This document shows, one piece after another, positions 27,186 to 36,991 of a stretch of 64,000 nt of DNA (position 1 is the first letter of the stretch; the number at the start of each line of letters is the position of its first letter). The stretch comes from Pseudomonas sp. UMAB-08 (GTDB taxonomy: Bacteria > Pseudomonadota > Gammaproteobacteria > Pseudomonadales > Pseudomonadaceae), in assembly GCF_900095225.1 (NCBI RefSeq), contig NZ_LT607416.1, forward strand, positions 110,976 through 174,975, in the 5' to 3' direction. The notes under the pieces were generated by a model. That model did not search any database. It worked only from the letters and a program-made list of their open reading frames with translations, and had not been told where the DNA came from. Position numbers and translations under genes: made by a program.

Positions 27186-28367
27186 GTGTTGAACGCTCAA
27201 GATCGTGCCATCGTCAAATCCACCGTGCCCCTGCTCGAAAGCGGCGGAGAAGCGCTGACCACTTATTTTTACAAAATGATGCTTGAGGAATACCCAGAGG
27301 TGCGCCCGCTATTTAACCAGGCGCATCAGGCCAGCGGTGATCAGCCCCGGGCGCTGGCCAACGGTGTACTGATGTACGCACGGCACATCGACGAACTTGA
27401 GCAGTTGGGCGATCTGGTGGCGAAAATTATCAACAAGCACGTCGCCTTGCAAATCCTGCCTGAGCATTACCCAATCGTTGGCTCCTGCCTGATCCGCGCC
27501 ATCGCAGAAGTGCTGGGCCGCGACATCGCCACTGATGAAGTGCTGCAAGCCTGGACCCATGCGTATCAGCAACTGGCCGATATTCTGATCGGTGCCGAGG
27601 GCGCGATTTACAACGAAAAAGCCGAAGCCGTTGGCGGCTGGCGCGGTGCGCGTGAATTCAAGCTGGTAAAACGGGTGGATGAAAGTGCCGAGATCACTTC
27701 GTTCTATCTGCAACCTGCGGATGACGGGCCGATCCTCGGGTTTACCGCGGGTCAATACATTGGCTTGCAGTTGTTCATCGGTGGCGAAGAGATGCGCCGC
27801 AACTATTCGCTGTCGGCAGTGGCCGGTGGTAACCAATACCGCATCAGCGTCAAGCGCGAACCCAATGGCGTGGTGTCCAACTACCTGCATGACCAACTGC
27901 AGATTGGCGATAGCCTCCAGTTGTTCACACCGTCGGGCGAGTTCACCCTGACTGAGAGCCAAAAGCCGCTGGTGTTGATCAGCGGCGGTGTTGGCATCAC
28001 GCCGACATTGGCGATGCTTGAGACCGCGCTGGAAACCTCGCGTCCCGTGCACTTTATCCATTGCGCGCGCAATGGCGCGGTGCATGCGTTCCGCGATTGG
28101 GTCGATGGTCTGGCCGGTAGTCACCCGCAGCTCAAGCACTTCTATTGCTACGCCGAAGACGATGGCGTGAGCCCTGCTGCGGATGCGGTTGGCCTGCTTG
28201 ATCAGCAGCAGTTGGAACAGTGGTTGCCCGAAGATCGGGACCTGGATGCCTACTTCCTGGGTCCGAAAGGGTTTATGGCAGTGGTCAAACGCCAGCTGAA
28301 AGCAGCCGGCGTACCAGAGAAACAAAGCCGCTACGAGTTCTTTGGCCCGGCTTCCGTGCTCGAATAA
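27186..28367 (+). CDS. hmp: Flavohaemoprotein, nitric oxide dioxygenase
   Basis: Converts NO and O2 to nitrate using NAD(P)H, protecting against nitrosative stress. Globin domain to about 140 with B10 Tyr29 and proximal His85 (INKHVALQILPEHY), then FAD domain (MRRNYSLS) and NAD domain (LISGGVGITPTLAM). The start is the GTG at 27186, with AGGAG 7 nt upstream; this numbering puts His85 and Tyr29 exactly where they fall in E. coli Hmp. A TTG follows as second codon. Terminator directly downstream. Confidence 0.95.
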   Translation: MLNAQDRAIVKSTVPLLESGGEALTTYFYKMMLEEYPEVRPLFNQAHQASGDQPRALANGVLMYARHIDELEQLGDLVAKIINKHVALQILPEHYPIVGSCLIRAIAEVLGRDIATDEVLQAWTHAYQQLADILIGAEGAIYNEKAEAVGGWRGAREFKLVKRVDESAEITSFYLQPADDGPILGFTAGQYIGLQLFIGGEEMRRNYSLSAVAGGNQYRISVKREPNGVVSNYLHDQLQIGDSLQLFTPSGEFTLTESQKPLVLISGGVGITPTLAMLETALETSRPVHFIHCARNGAVHAFRDWVDGLAGSHPQLKHFYCYAEDDGVSPAADAVGLLDQQQLEQWLPEDRDLDAYFLGPKGFMAVVKRQLKAAGVPEKQSRYEFFGPASVLE

Positions 28368-28380
28368 ACCCGGCGCGATA

Positions 28381-28423
28381 AAAAATGCCGCCAGCCTCTG
28401 TCAGGGGCTGGCGGCATTTTTTT
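28381..28423. terminator. Terminator after hmp
   Basis: Long stem ATGCCGCCAGCC / GGCTGGCGGCAT with a 9-nt loop, flanked by A5 on the left and T7 on the right, so it can work in both directions. Confidence 0.93.
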
Positions 28424-28595
28424 GTCCGCGCTTCGCAGGGTTGAGGCTGCGTGTCAGATCCAGCGCCATCGGCCACCCAATTGTTCCGTACAGCGGTTTT
28501 GCACTTGAGTTGGTAACCTCTGCCCACGATTATCGCGGGCGATCAGACCGTTGTGCATTTACACTTCGGGTTACACCATCTCAAAAGGTAAGGGA

Positions 28596-29105
28596 ATGAG
28601 CGACAGCACGATGTACCTAAGACGCGAAAAGCGCTTTCTGGTTTTGCTCGGGGTGATCTGCCTCACGTTGATCGGTGGCGCGCTGTACATGCAAGTGGTA
28701 TTGGACGAGGCGCCATGCCCGCTGTGCATTCTTCAGCGTTATGCCTTGCTGTTCATCGCCATTTTCGCCTTCATTGGCGCCGCGATGCCGGGCAAACGCA
28801 GCACCACGGTGTTCGAGGGGCTGACTGTGCTTAGCGCGATTGGCGGCATCGTCGCTGCCGGCCGTCATGTCTACATCCTGGCGAATCCGAACGAGAGCTG
28901 CGGTCTGGATGTATTACAGCCTATCGTTGATGGCCTGCCGCTGGCGTCGTGGTTCCCGCTGGGCTTCCAGGTTGATGGCTTCTGCACCACGCCGTATCCA
29001 CCGATTCTCGGTTTATCGCTGGCGCAGTGGGCTTTGGCTGCCTTCGTTCTGACCGTGATATTGGTTCCGTTGGGGATCATGCGTAATCGTCGCACCGTCC
29101 GCTGA
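28596..29105 (+). CDS. dsbB: Disulphide bond formation protein DsbB
   Basis: 169-residue inner-membrane quinone reductase that reoxidises DsbA. Four membrane segments; first periplasmic cysteine pair C41-P-L-C44 followed by ILQRY (the quinone-contact arginine), second pair around residues 105 and 131 (NESCGLD and VDGFC). The start at 28596 has AAGG about 8 nt upstream, and the resulting numbering of the CPLC motif equals that of E. coli DsbB. A terminator follows, so it is separate from cyo, although dsbB next to cyoA is common in pseudomonads. Confidence 0.93.
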   Translation: MSDSTMYLRREKRFLVLLGVICLTLIGGALYMQVVLDEAPCPLCILQRYALLFIAIFAFIGAAMPGKRSTTVFEGLTVLSAIGGIVAAGRHVYILANPNESCGLDVLQPIVDGLPLASWFPLGFQVDGFCTTPYPPILGLSLAQWALAAFVLTVILVPLGIMRNRRTVR

Positions 29106-29122
29106 ACTCAGCGGGAGGCCGC

Positions 29123-29160
29123 AAAAGCCCTGTTTTCCGACGGAAAGTAGGGCTTTTTTT
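29123..29160 (+). terminator. Terminator after dsbB
   Basis: Two-part stem AAAAGCCCT...TTTCC / GGAAA...AGGGCTTTT followed by a T tract (seven or more T), 17 bp after the dsbB stop. Confidence 0.93.
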
Positions 29161-29587
29161 CAGCCCCCGATAATGTCCTCGCCGGCTGATAATTGTTGGA
29201 TGCGAGAAGAACTGTTGCAGAATAAGCCATAGTCAACAAATGGTTACATATCTACAATCGCTAACACTTATCAGTCAGTACCGCTTTGCAATTGACAAGA
29301 AACGAGGTCGAAAGCGTCTCTACGCACTCTATGTAGACCACGCCGATACGGCTTCAGGGACTGACACCCTTTCAAAAAATCCGCACCAAATGGAATTGGT
29401 CTGCTAACCAGGCCGTTGCCACACCAGTTCAATAAGAAACCACAGACAATTCTGGATTTGCCGCCCAGCTCTCGAGCTTTTCTGGCAGGCCCTTATTCAA
29501 TCAAAAAAACATGCCAACACCTGGCAGGGTGAAGTGTTGGCGGTCGAAACCCAACTGCATTGCGTGCGCAGCTTTAGAGGTCGTGAG
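29161..29587. other. Long leader/promoter region of cyoABCDE
   Basis: About 430 bp with no gene. It is AT-rich and should carry the cyo promoter; a TTGACA at 29292 lacks a good -10 partner, and I find no perfect ANR box. An inverted repeat CCAACAC / GTGTTGG (29514-29520 and 29534-29540) lies in the probable 5' untranslated region 47 nt before cyoA. Confidence 0.5.
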
Positions 29588-30526
29588 ATGAGTAGAAAAA
29601 GGTACCCCAGATTGTTTGGCTCGTTGGCCCTTTTGAGCATGCTTGCGCTGGGTGGTTGCAACATGGCCCTGCTCGATCCAAAAGGGCAGATAGGCATTGA
29701 CGAGAAAAACCTGATCATCACCGCGACGCTGCTGATGCTGCTGGTGGTGGTTCCGGTGATCATCATGACGTTCGCCTTCGCCTGGAAATACCGCGCTTCG
29801 AACACCCAGGCGACCTACGCGCCGAACTGGGCTCACTCCGGCAAGATTGAAGCCGTGGTGTGGGGCGTTCCAACCTTGATCGTGATCGCGCTGGGCATCC
29901 TGATCTGGACATCGAGCCACGAACTCGACCCCTACAAACCGTTGGATTCCAACGTCAAACCGGTGGTCATCGAAGTCGTCGCGATGGACTGGAAGTGGTT
30001 GTTCATCTACCCGGAACTGGGTATCGCCACGGTCAACGAGATCAAGTTCCCGGCCAATGTCCCGGTTAACTTCAGGATCACCTCCGACTCCACCATGAAC
30101 TCGTTCTTCATCCCGGGCCTTGGCGGTCAGATCTACGCCATGGCCGGTATGGAAACCAAGCTGCACCTGATCTCCAACGAAGAACATGTGTACGACGGTA
30201 TGGCGGCCAACTTGAGCGGCGAAGGCTTCTCGGACCAGAAATTCAAGGCCTATGCCACGTCGCAAGCGGACTTCGATGCTTGGGTCGTTGCAGCCAAAAA
30301 AACACCACACCCGCTTGAAATCGCTGAATTCAATCAGTTGGCCAAGCCTAGCGTGAAAAACCCTGTTGAGTACTTCGCCAGCGTCCAGCCCAACCTGTTC
30401 CAGACCATCATTGATAAATATGAGGGGATGAACAAGGCCAAGGGGATGCACCACAAGGCGGACGATGCACCAGAAATGACGGGCATGGACATGAAAATGC
30501 ATTCGGCTGCCGGCGCAGAGGAGTAA
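29588..30526 (+). CDS. cyoA: Cytochrome bo3 ubiquinol oxidase subunit II
   Basis: 312-residue lipoprotein subunit of the proton-pumping quinol oxidase. Lipobox ALGGC near residue 24, two membrane helices (about 40-62 and 82-105), then a periplasmic cupredoxin fold without the CuA ligands, as expected for quinol rather than cytochrome c oxidases. C-terminal Met/His-rich tail (MDMKMH). Start at 29588, with GAGG 7 nt upstream; the frame upstream is not conserved. First gene of cyoABCDE. Confidence 0.95.
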   Translation: MSRKRYPRLFGSLALLSMLALGGCNMALLDPKGQIGIDEKNLIITATLLMLLVVVPVIIMTFAFAWKYRASNTQATYAPNWAHSGKIEAVVWGVPTLIVIALGILIWTSSHELDPYKPLDSNVKPVVIEVVAMDWKWLFIYPELGIATVNEIKFPANVPVNFRITSDSTMNSFFIPGLGGQIYAMAGMETKLHLISNEEHVYDGMAANLSGEGFSDQKFKAYATSQADFDAWVVAAKKTPHPLEIAEFNQLAKPSVKNPVEYFASVQPNLFQTIIDKYEGMNKAKGMHHKADDAPEMTGMDMKMHSAAGAEE

Positions 30527-30529
30527 GAG

Positions 30530-32506
30530 ATGTTCGGTAAATTAACGCTGGAAGCCATTCCCTTCCATGTACCGATCGTAATGGTGACGCTGGTTATCAT
30601 CATGCTGGTGGGTGCGGGACTGGTTGCTGCAATCTCCTATCATCGCAAGTGGTCCTACCTGTGGACTGAATGGCTGACCTCGGTCGACCACAAAAAAATC
30701 GGTGTGATGTACATCATCGTTGCGCTGGTCATGCTCCTGCGCGGCTTTGCCGATGCGATCATGATGCGCTCGCAACTGGCCCTCGCCAGCGCCGGTTCCG
30801 AAGGCTACTTGCCACCGGAACATTACGACCAGATCTTCACCGCTCACGGCGTGATCATGATCTTCTTCATGGCGATGCCTTTTGTGGTCGGCCTGATGAA
30901 CATCGTCGTACCGCTGCAGATCGGTGCTCGCGACGTTGCCTTCCCGTTCCTCAACTCGTTGAGCTTCTGGTTGTTCGTGGTCGGCGCGGTGCTGGTCAAC
31001 CTGTCCCTGGGGCTCGGCGAGTTCGCCCGCACCGGCTGGGTTGCTTATCCGCCGCTCTCTGGCCTGGCGTATAGCCCGGGTGTCGGGGTCGATTACTACA
31101 TCTGGGCATTGCAGTTGTCAGGCTTGGGTACGTTGCTGACGGGGGTGAACTTCGTTGTCACCATCCTGAAAATGCGCACCCCTGGCATGACGTTGATGAA
31201 AATGCCGGTGTTTACCTGGAACTGCCTGTGCACCGCGATCTTGATCGTGGCGTCGTTCCCGATCCTCACCGCGACCTTGATTCTGCTGACGCTGGACCGT
31301 TACCTGGGCATGCACTTCTTCACCAACGAGCTTGGTGGCAACCCGATGATGTACGTCAACCTCATCTGGGCCTGGGGCCATCCCGAGGTGTACATCCTGA
31401 TCCTGCCGGCCTTCGGCATCTTCTCGGAAGTGACCTCGACGTTCGCCAAAAAGCGCCTGTTCGGCTACACCTCGCTGGTCTACGCGACCATCGCCATTAC
31501 CGTGTTGTCCTTCGTTGTCTGGCTGCACCACTTCTTCACCATGGGCTCGGGGGCCAACGTCAACGCCTTCTTTGGCATCATGACGATCATTATCTCCGTG
31601 CCCACGGGGGTGAAGATTTTCACCTGGCTGTTCACGATGTTCCGCGGGCGAATTCAATTCACCACGCCGATCCTCTGGACCCTGGGCTTTATCGTGACCT
31701 TCAGCATCGGCGGCATGACCGGCGTACTGCTGGCGGTTCCGGGTGCTGACTTCGTGCTGCACAACAGCCTGTTCCTGATCGCGCACTTCCATAACGTGAT
31801 CATCGGCGGTGCGGTGTTTGGTTACCTGGCGGGCTTCGCCTACTGGTTCCCGAAAGCGTTCGGCTTCACGTTGAACGAGCGTCTGGGCAAGTATGCGTTC
31901 TGGTGCTGGATCGTCGGTTTCTACCTGGCGTTCATGCCGCTTTACGTGCTCGGCTTCATGGGCATGACCCGTCGTCTGAACCACTACGACAACCCGGCAT
32001 GGACACCGTGGCTGATCGCTGCGTTCTGTGGTGCGCTGGTCATCATGGTCGGCATCATCTTCCAGATCGCGCAACTGGTGGTCAGCATCCGTGATCGCGA
32101 GAAAAACCGTGACCTCACAGGTGACCCGTGGGATGCCCGCACGCTGGAATGGTCGACCTCTTCGCCGCCGCCGTTCTACAACTTCGCCGAGCAACCGCAC
32201 GTCAATGACCTGGACGCCCACTGGGAGACCAAGGAGCGTGGGGTACAGAGCAAAAAAGCAGTCGATTACAAGAAGATCCACATGCCGCGCAACACCGGTG
32301 TTGGCGTGTATATCAGCTTTGGCAGTCTGGTCTTTGGCTTCGCGTTGATCTGGCACATCTGGTGGCTGGCCGCCGTCGGTCTGGTCGGCATGGTAGCCAC
32401 CTTCATCGTGCGCAGTAACGACGATGACATCGACTACTACGTTCCCGCCGAAGAAGTGGCGCGAATCGAAAATGCACGCCTTCAAACTTTGGCTAAGCAG
32501 GCTTAA
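30530..32506 (+). CDS. cyoB: Cytochrome bo3 ubiquinol oxidase subunit I
   Basis: 658-residue catalytic subunit holding haem b, haem o3 and CuB in the inner membrane, with about 15 helices. The haem/CuB ligand segments [26 protein letters not shown] (CuB His with cross-linked Tyr) and WLHHFFTMG (His pair) are intact, as are the later HFHNVI histidines. It follows cyoA by 3 bp with GGAG overlapping the cyoA end. Confidence 0.97.
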   Translation: MFGKLTLEAIPFHVPIVMVTLVIIMLVGAGLVAAISYHRKWSYLWTEWLTSVDHKKIGVMYIIVALVMLLRGFADAIMMRSQLALASAGSEGYLPPEHYDQIFTAHGVIMIFFMAMPFVVGLMNIVVPLQIGARDVAFPFLNSLSFWLFVVGAVLVNLSLGLGEFARTGWVAYPPLSGLAYSPGVGVDYYIWALQLSGLGTLLTGVNFVVTILKMRTPGMTLMKMPVFTWNCLCTAILIVASFPILTATLILLTLDRYLGMHFFTNELGGNPMMYVNLIWAWGHPEVYILILPAFGIFSEVTSTFAKKRLFGYTSLVYATIAITVLSFVVWLHHFFTMGSGANVNAFFGIMTIIISVPTGVKIFTWLFTMFRGRIQFTTPILWTLGFIVTFSIGGMTGVLLAVPGADFVLHNSLFLIAHFHNVIIGGAVFGYLAGFAYWFPKAFGFTLNERLGKYAFWCWIVGFYLAFMPLYVLGFMGMTRRLNHYDNPAWTPWLIAAFCGALVIMVGIIFQIAQLVVSIRDREKNRDLTGDPWDARTLEWSTSSPPPFYNFAEQPHVNDLDAHWETKERGVQSKKAVDYKKIHMPRNTGVGVYISFGSLVFGFALIWHIWWLAAVGLVGMVATFIVRSNDDDIDYYVPAEEVARIENARLQTLAKQA

Positions 32507-32509
32507 ACC

Positions 32510-33124
32510 ATGTCGAACTTAGTATTAGAAACTCAGATTGCCCATGCTGAGGAGCATGGGCACGAGGATGCCGGGTCCATGACCGTGTTCGGTTTCTGGA
32601 TCTACCTGATGACTGACTGCATCCTGTTCGCGACGATCTTCGCCGCGTACTCGGTGCTCAGTAACAACGTCGCAGGTGGCCCATCGGGCAAAGACATCTT
32701 CGAACTGCCTTACGTGCTGGTAGAAACCTTCTGCCTGCTGTTCAGCAGTATCACCTACGGCTTCGCCATGCTGGCGATGCACAAGGGCAACAAGAACGGG
32801 GTTATCGCCTGGTTGGCGGTGACGTTCTTGCTGGGCCTCGCGTTCATCGGCATGGAAATCAATGAATTCCATCACCTGATCGCCGAGGGCTTCGGCCCTG
32901 ATCGCAGCGCCTTCCTGTCGGGCTTCTTCACGCTGGTCGGTACTCACGGCCTGCACGTGACATCCGGTCTGATCTGGATGGCGGTGCTGATGTTCCAGAT
33001 CAAGAAGAAAGGTCTGACCGCTACCAACAACACGCGTCTGAGCTGCTTGAGTCTGTTCTGGCACTTCCTGGACGTGGTCTGGATCTGCGTGTTCACCGTT
33101 GTCTACCTGATGGGAGCCCTGTAA
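32510..33124 (+). CDS. cyoC: Cytochrome bo3 ubiquinol oxidase subunit III
   Basis: 204-residue integral subunit with five helices and the conserved segments [28 protein letters not shown] and [13 protein letters not shown]. Stabilises the oxidase core. Starts 3 bp after cyoB; cyoD begins immediately after its stop. Confidence 0.96.
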   Translation: MSNLVLETQIAHAEEHGHEDAGSMTVFGFWIYLMTDCILFATIFAAYSVLSNNVAGGPSGKDIFELPYVLVETFCLLFSSITYGFAMLAMHKGNKNGVIAWLAVTFLLGLAFIGMEINEFHHLIAEGFGPDRSAFLSGFFTLVGTHGLHVTSGLIWMAVLMFQIKKKGLTATNNTRLSCLSLFWHFLDVVWICVFTVVYLMGAL

Positions 33125-33457
33125 ATGGCTAACGCACATATCAGCCACGGCGGTGCCGACCATGGCAGCCTGAAGTCCTACGCCGTCGGGTTTTTCCTCT
33201 CCGTGATTCTGACGGTGATCCCTTTCGGTCTTTTGATGCACCCGGTGTTCCCGAAGACGATGACCCTGGCCATTGTCGTGGCCTTCGCCGTGGTACAGAT
33301 ATTCGTGCACCTGGTGTTCTTCCTGCACATGAATAGGTCGTCCGAACAGCGCTGGAACATCATTGCCTTCGCCTTTACCGCCCTGATCATTGCGATCGTG
33401 GTCGGCCTGTCGTTGTGGATTATGTACAACGTCCACACGAACATGATGGCGCACTGA
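33125..33457 (+). CDS. cyoD: Cytochrome bo3 ubiquinol oxidase subunit IV
   Basis: 110-residue three-helix subunit (about 18-40, 45-67, 78-100) of the bo3 oxidase. [11 protein letters not shown] after the second helix is typical of CyoD. Stop-start contact with cyoC; GGGAG inside the cyoC end serves as ribosome-binding site. Confidence 0.95.
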   Translation: MANAHISHGGADHGSLKSYAVGFFLSVILTVIPFGLLMHPVFPKTMTLAIVVAFAVVQIFVHLVFFLHMNRSSEQRWNIIAFAFTALIIAIVVGLSLWIMYNVHTNMMAH

Positions 33458-33467
33458 GGATCTCCCC

Positions 33468-34355
33468 ATGTCGCTGAAGCACTTTATCCAAATCACCAAG
33501 CCGGGGATCATTTTCGGTAATGTGCTTTCGGTGGCAGGTGGCTTTTTCCTGGCGTCCAAAGGGCATGTCGACTTTGGCCTGTTCCTGGCTGCTGTCATCG
33601 GCACTTCGTTGGTGGTGGCCTCCGGGTGTGTGTTCAACAACTGCATCGACCGCGACATCGACGTGAAGATGGAGCGCACCAAGAATCGGGTGCTGGTGCA
33701 GGGCCTGGTTTCATTGAGACTGGCCCTGATTTTCGCCAGCGTGCTTGGCATCGCCGGGGTGGGTTTGCTGTACACCAAGGCTAACCCGCTGGCGGCGCTG
33801 TTCGCGGTGATCGGTTTTGTGATTTACGTCGGCTTCTACAGCTTGTACCTGAAACGCAAATCGGTGCACGGCACACTGGTCGGCAGCTTGTCAGGGGCGA
33901 TGCCGCCCGTGATCGGTTACGTCGCGGTGAGCAACAGCTTCGACCTGGCGGCACTGACCTTGCTGGTGATGTTCAGTTTGTGGCAGATGCCGCACTCCTA
34001 CGCCATCGCGATTTTTCGCTTCAACGATTACCTCGCTGCGTCGATTCCGGTCTTGCCGGTGAAGCGTGGCATCGTCGTCGCCAAGCGTCATATCCTGATC
34101 TACACCCTGGCGTTCCTGCTGGCTACCCTGATGTTGACCGTGGGTGGTTACGCCGGTCTTAGTTATCTGGCCGTTGCGGCCGTCATGGGTATGTACTGGC
34201 TGTACATGGCCTGGAGCGGTTACAAGGCAGTGGATGACCGGGTCTGGGCGCGTAAACTGTTCGTCTTCTCGATCTTCACCATCACCGCGCTGAGCGTGAT
34301 GATGTCGCTGGACTTTCAGGCGCCCAGTGAGTTGTTGCTGACTTACGCACCTTGA
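33468..34355 (+). CDS. cyoE: Protohaem IX farnesyltransferase (haem O synthase)
   Basis: 295-residue UbiA-type membrane prenyltransferase that converts haem B to haem O for CyoB. The first aspartate-rich motif is [18 protein letters not shown], and the conserved [18 protein letters not shown] lies in the second loop. About nine helices. Last gene of cyoABCDE, followed by a strong terminator. Confidence 0.96.
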   Translation: MSLKHFIQITKPGIIFGNVLSVAGGFFLASKGHVDFGLFLAAVIGTSLVVASGCVFNNCIDRDIDVKMERTKNRVLVQGLVSLRLALIFASVLGIAGVGLLYTKANPLAALFAVIGFVIYVGFYSLYLKRKSVHGTLVGSLSGAMPPVIGYVAVSNSFDLAALTLLVMFSLWQMPHSYAIAIFRFNDYLAASIPVLPVKRGIVVAKRHILIYTLAFLLATLMLTVGGYAGLSYLAVAAVMGMYWLYMAWSGYKAVDDRVWARKLFVFSIFTITALSVMMSLDFQAPSELLLTYAP

Positions 34356-34682
34356 ACTAAGCCAGCTGCTGCAACAAAAACGCCCCGTTCTTCGGATGAA
34401 GAACGGGGCGTTTTTTTGTGGGCTGAATAATGGAGGGTATTTCACGGAGCGGTTTGAAAGGTTGTGATAGATAAGGCCATCATTGAATTCATGACAACAG
34501 GTGCGTGTTGCAGCATGATATGTCGGCTTCAGCCCAGTAGACGCGCTGCACGCGGCTCCGACAACCGCTGAGCCTGATGAGTGGCTGTCGTCTGCCCCGG
34601 AAACGACTGCAAAGCCGGCTTTTTTCGGGTGGGTTTAGTTGAAATGCTTAGTAGAAACATCACACTTATGACTGAAGAACTT
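34356..34682. other. Intergenic region after cyoE
   Basis: 327 bp. The first part is the cyo terminator. The rest has no gene and should carry the promoter of the glycosyltransferase cassette; no clear promoter elements seen. Confidence 0.5.
34376..34417. terminator. Terminator of cyoABCDE
   Basis: Perfect 13-bp stem CGCCCCGTTCTTC / GAAGAACGGGGCG with a GGAT loop, A5 before and T7 after, hence bidirectional. Confidence 0.96.
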
Positions 34683-35561
34683 ATGGCTACACACAATCAG
34701 GCAGCGGTCACAGGGCCTTTGGTCTCGATTGTTGCGCCCTGCTACAACGCAGAAAAGTACCTGGAGGAGGCGCTTGAAAGCATCTTCGCTCAGGATTATG
34801 AAAATAGAGAAGTCATTATCGTCGACGACGGGTCGACGGATAATAGCTATGCGATGTTGCAGGCGCTGCAAAGCACTTATAAGTTCCAGCTCTATACGCA
34901 GCCCAACCAAGGCGTCAGCGCGGCCCTCAATCATGGGTTGAGGTACGCGAAAGGGGAGTATGTTTCCACGCCTGACCTCGATGACATCATGCTTCCGGAT
35001 TCGGTGCGTATAAGAGCCGAATACCTGGATAAACACCCGGAAGTCGGCTGTGTCGGCGCGCTGGTCACGTACATGGACAGCGAAGGGAACAACGGCAAGA
35101 CGCAAAAACTCGACGGGATCCAGTGCCTGGGTTTTGACGAAATACTGAGCAACGCCATCGTGGTGGGCGCGCCGGTCTCTCTGTATCGGATGGAGGCACT
35201 TAAAGCGGTAGGCTTCTACGAGCCGAACATCAAAGTGCAAGACTTTCAGATGACGCTGAGAATCGCCAACCAGGGTTATCAGATCCATGTGCTCCCGGTG
35301 TGCGTCACCCGCTATCGGCGCCATCCAAACAACCTGTCCCGCCGATACAAGGTATTGCTCGACGCTGACATGAGAGCGATCAGCCCCTATCAAACGCACC
35401 CCGGTTACGAAAAAGGCAAGACCGTCATCCTCAACAAAGCGTTGAAGTATGCGGTGGTGACAGATAAAAAAGACGCGTGGCGTTTGCTGCGTGCCATCCC
35501 CTTCAGGCAGTTCAACAAGATCACCTTTCGCCGACTCAAACGGCTGCTGCTCCATCGTTGA
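34683..35561 (+). CDS. Family 2 glycosyltransferase
   Basis: 292-residue GT-A fold transferase, probably adding a sugar to a surface polysaccharide or lipid-linked acceptor at the cytoplasmic face. Nucleotide-binding opening VSIVAPCYNAEKYLEEALESI, VIIVDDGSTD, and the metal-binding DXD-type motif in STPDLDDIML. The acceptor region contains FYEPNIKVQDFQMTLRIA. No membrane segment. Start is uncertain: 34683 (MATHNQ) has GAAG nearby, while ATGs at 34668 and 34644 are in frame. First gene of a three-gene cassette. Confidence 0.88.
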   Translation: MATHNQAAVTGPLVSIVAPCYNAEKYLEEALESIFAQDYENREVIIVDDGSTDNSYAMLQALQSTYKFQLYTQPNQGVSAALNHGLRYAKGEYVSTPDLDDIMLPDSVRIRAEYLDKHPEVGCVGALVTYMDSEGNNGKTQKLDGIQCLGFDEILSNAIVVGAPVSLYRMEALKAVGFYEPNIKVQDFQMTLRIANQGYQIHVLPVCVTRYRRHPNNLSRRYKVLLDADMRAISPYQTHPGYEKGKTVILNKALKYAVVTDKKDAWRLLRAIPFRQFNKITFRRLKRLLLHR

Positions 35562-35633
35562 GATGGCCGCTGGGTGACGGAGTCTGGTTGAAATGCCTTC
35601 AGTCACAACCGGGCGACCGATGAGAGCCATTGC

Positions 35634-36281
35634 ATGAAGCTTTTGGAATTTCTAAAAAAGCGAAAAACAAGAAAGCAGCTCCGCCGAATGGACAAGCTCG
35701 ACCGGTGCGCAGAGCGGATTAGATTGCGTTATCCGAACTATTCCATCGGCGTTGGAACGTACGGGATTCCGGAGGTTATCGAGTTCGGTGACGATACGAT
35801 TCTGAAAGTGGGTGCTTACACCTCGATTGCTGATGGGGTGAGGATTTTGCTCGGAGGAGAGCATCGCACCGACTGGATCACCACCTATCCGTTCCCGGCG
35901 ATGATCGACGAAGTTAAGGGTATTGTGGACTTTGCCCCGAGCAAGGGCGATGTCGTGATCGGCAGCGACTGCTGGATCTGCACAAATGCAGTCATTCTTT
36001 CCGGCGTCACTGTCGGTCATGGTGCAGTCGTTGCAGCAGGCGCCGTCGTGACCAAGGATGTGGCCCCTTTTTCGGTGGTCGGCGGCAATCCCTGCAAATT
36101 CATCAAATGGCGGTTCGAAGAAGACACGCGTGAGATCCTGCTAGGGTCTGCCTGGTGGGACTGGCCGGTTGCAGAGGTCAAAGCCGTTGCCAGAACGTTG
36201 TGCAGTTCTGACATGGACGCGTTCATCGCCTATATAAAGGCCCGTAAAGCGCCCTTGGCCGAACAAATTCTGCTCTCATAG
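35634..36281 (+). CDS. CatB-type (left-handed beta-helix) acetyltransferase
   Basis: 215-residue acyltransferase of the xenobiotic/polysaccharide acetyltransferase group. Hexapeptide-like repeats run over about residues 35-160 (IEFGDDTILKVGAYTSIADGVRIL, then IGSDCWICTNAVILSGVTVGHGAVVAAGAVV), and the family end VVGGNPCKFIKWRF is intact. The catalytic-type histidine is in GGEHRTDW. A basic N-terminus (KKRKTRKQLRR) could touch membranes. Context with a GT2 enzyme suggests O-acetylation of a glycan. Confidence 0.87.
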   Translation: MKLLEFLKKRKTRKQLRRMDKLDRCAERIRLRYPNYSIGVGTYGIPEVIEFGDDTILKVGAYTSIADGVRILLGGEHRTDWITTYPFPAMIDEVKGIVDFAPSKGDVVIGSDCWICTNAVILSGVTVGHGAVVAAGAVVTKDVAPFSVVGGNPCKFIKWRFEEDTREILLGSAWWDWPVAEVKAVARTLCSSDMDAFIAYIKARKAPLAEQILLS

Positions 36282-36289
36282 GCTCCTGA

Positions 36290-36946
36290 GTGAAGGACTT
36301 GATAGAGGTTGCGTGGGATATGAGGTTGGCAGACATCACTCAGTACGGCGGCATTACGGTCATGCTTCCGGCGGCCGTGGTCATCGCGGGCTGGCTTTGG
36401 TTTTCCAGGTCCAGGCAGTCGGCGTTGTTATGGGGCGCCGTGCTGCTGTTCGTGTACGCGATTGTCGGGGCGAGCAAAATCCTCTTCAAAGGATGGGGTG
36501 TCGGCCTTGAAAGCCTGAACATTGCGGTCATCAGCGGTCATGCCATGAATACCAGCCTGGTGCTGCCCGTGGCGATGAGCCTGCTCGCGCGACAAATCGA
36601 TCCTCGCCTTCGCTGGCCGGGAGCCGGTGTGGGGTTATTGGTCGCGTGGTGGTTCAGCGTCAACTGCGTGGCACCCTATATCCATCCGCTGCAGGAGGCG
36701 ATTGCCGGGGCTCTCCTGGGATCTGCCGCTGCCTGCGGGTTTTTGTGTTGCCTGGAAAATACAGAGATCAAAAAAATCCCTCATGCGGCGCTGGTGATTG
36801 GCCTTGTGTTCATCGCCCTTAACACGACCACCAAAAAATACACCGCCGAGCAGGTGCTGAATCGTATAGCCGTCTCGATTTCCGGCGCGGAGACAGCGTT
36901 CAAACGGCCTGAGTGGCGAGCGCCAGTCGATACAACAAAGCTTTAA
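36290..36946 (+). CDS. PAP2-like membrane protein (divergent lipid phosphatase)
   Basis: 218-residue membrane protein with about six helices. Lys in ASKILFKGWG, then ISGHAMNTS and IHPLQEAIAGALLG resemble the three PAP2 phosphatase motifs (K...RP, PSGH, SR...H...D), but the RP of motif 1 is missing and motif 3 has Glu/Ala where Asp is usual, so activity is uncertain. Starts with GTG at 36290, 8 bp after the acetyltransferase stop; an ATG at 36320 is an alternative. Possibly dephosphorylates or carries an isoprenoid-lipid intermediate for the cassette. Confidence 0.65.
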   Translation: MKDLIEVAWDMRLADITQYGGITVMLPAAVVIAGWLWFSRSRQSALLWGAVLLFVYAIVGASKILFKGWGVGLESLNIAVISGHAMNTSLVLPVAMSLLARQIDPRLRWPGAGVGLLVAWWFSVNCVAPYIHPLQEAIAGALLGSAAACGFLCCLENTEIKKIPHAALVIGLVFIALNTTTKKYTAEQVLNRIAVSISGAETAFKRPEWRAPVDTTKL

Positions 36947-36991
36947 GCGCTTTGTCGATGTGAGCCGCCAGCGCCTGTGAAGAGCAGGTCG

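Noticed and set aside
29501..30502. Open frame antisense to cyoA (333 codons)
   Set aside because: Mirror of the conserved cyoA; His/Asp/Gly-rich translation typical of antisense frames.
31118..32485. Long open frame antisense to cyoB (455 codons)
   Set aside because: It lies wholly opposite a conserved oxidase gene, its translation is Arg/Asp/His/Gln-rich and lacks protein-like patterns; it is a by-product of high GC codon use.
32525..33778. Long open frame antisense to cyoC-cyoD-cyoE
   Set aside because: It spans three conserved genes on the other strand and has low-quality composition; a shadow frame.
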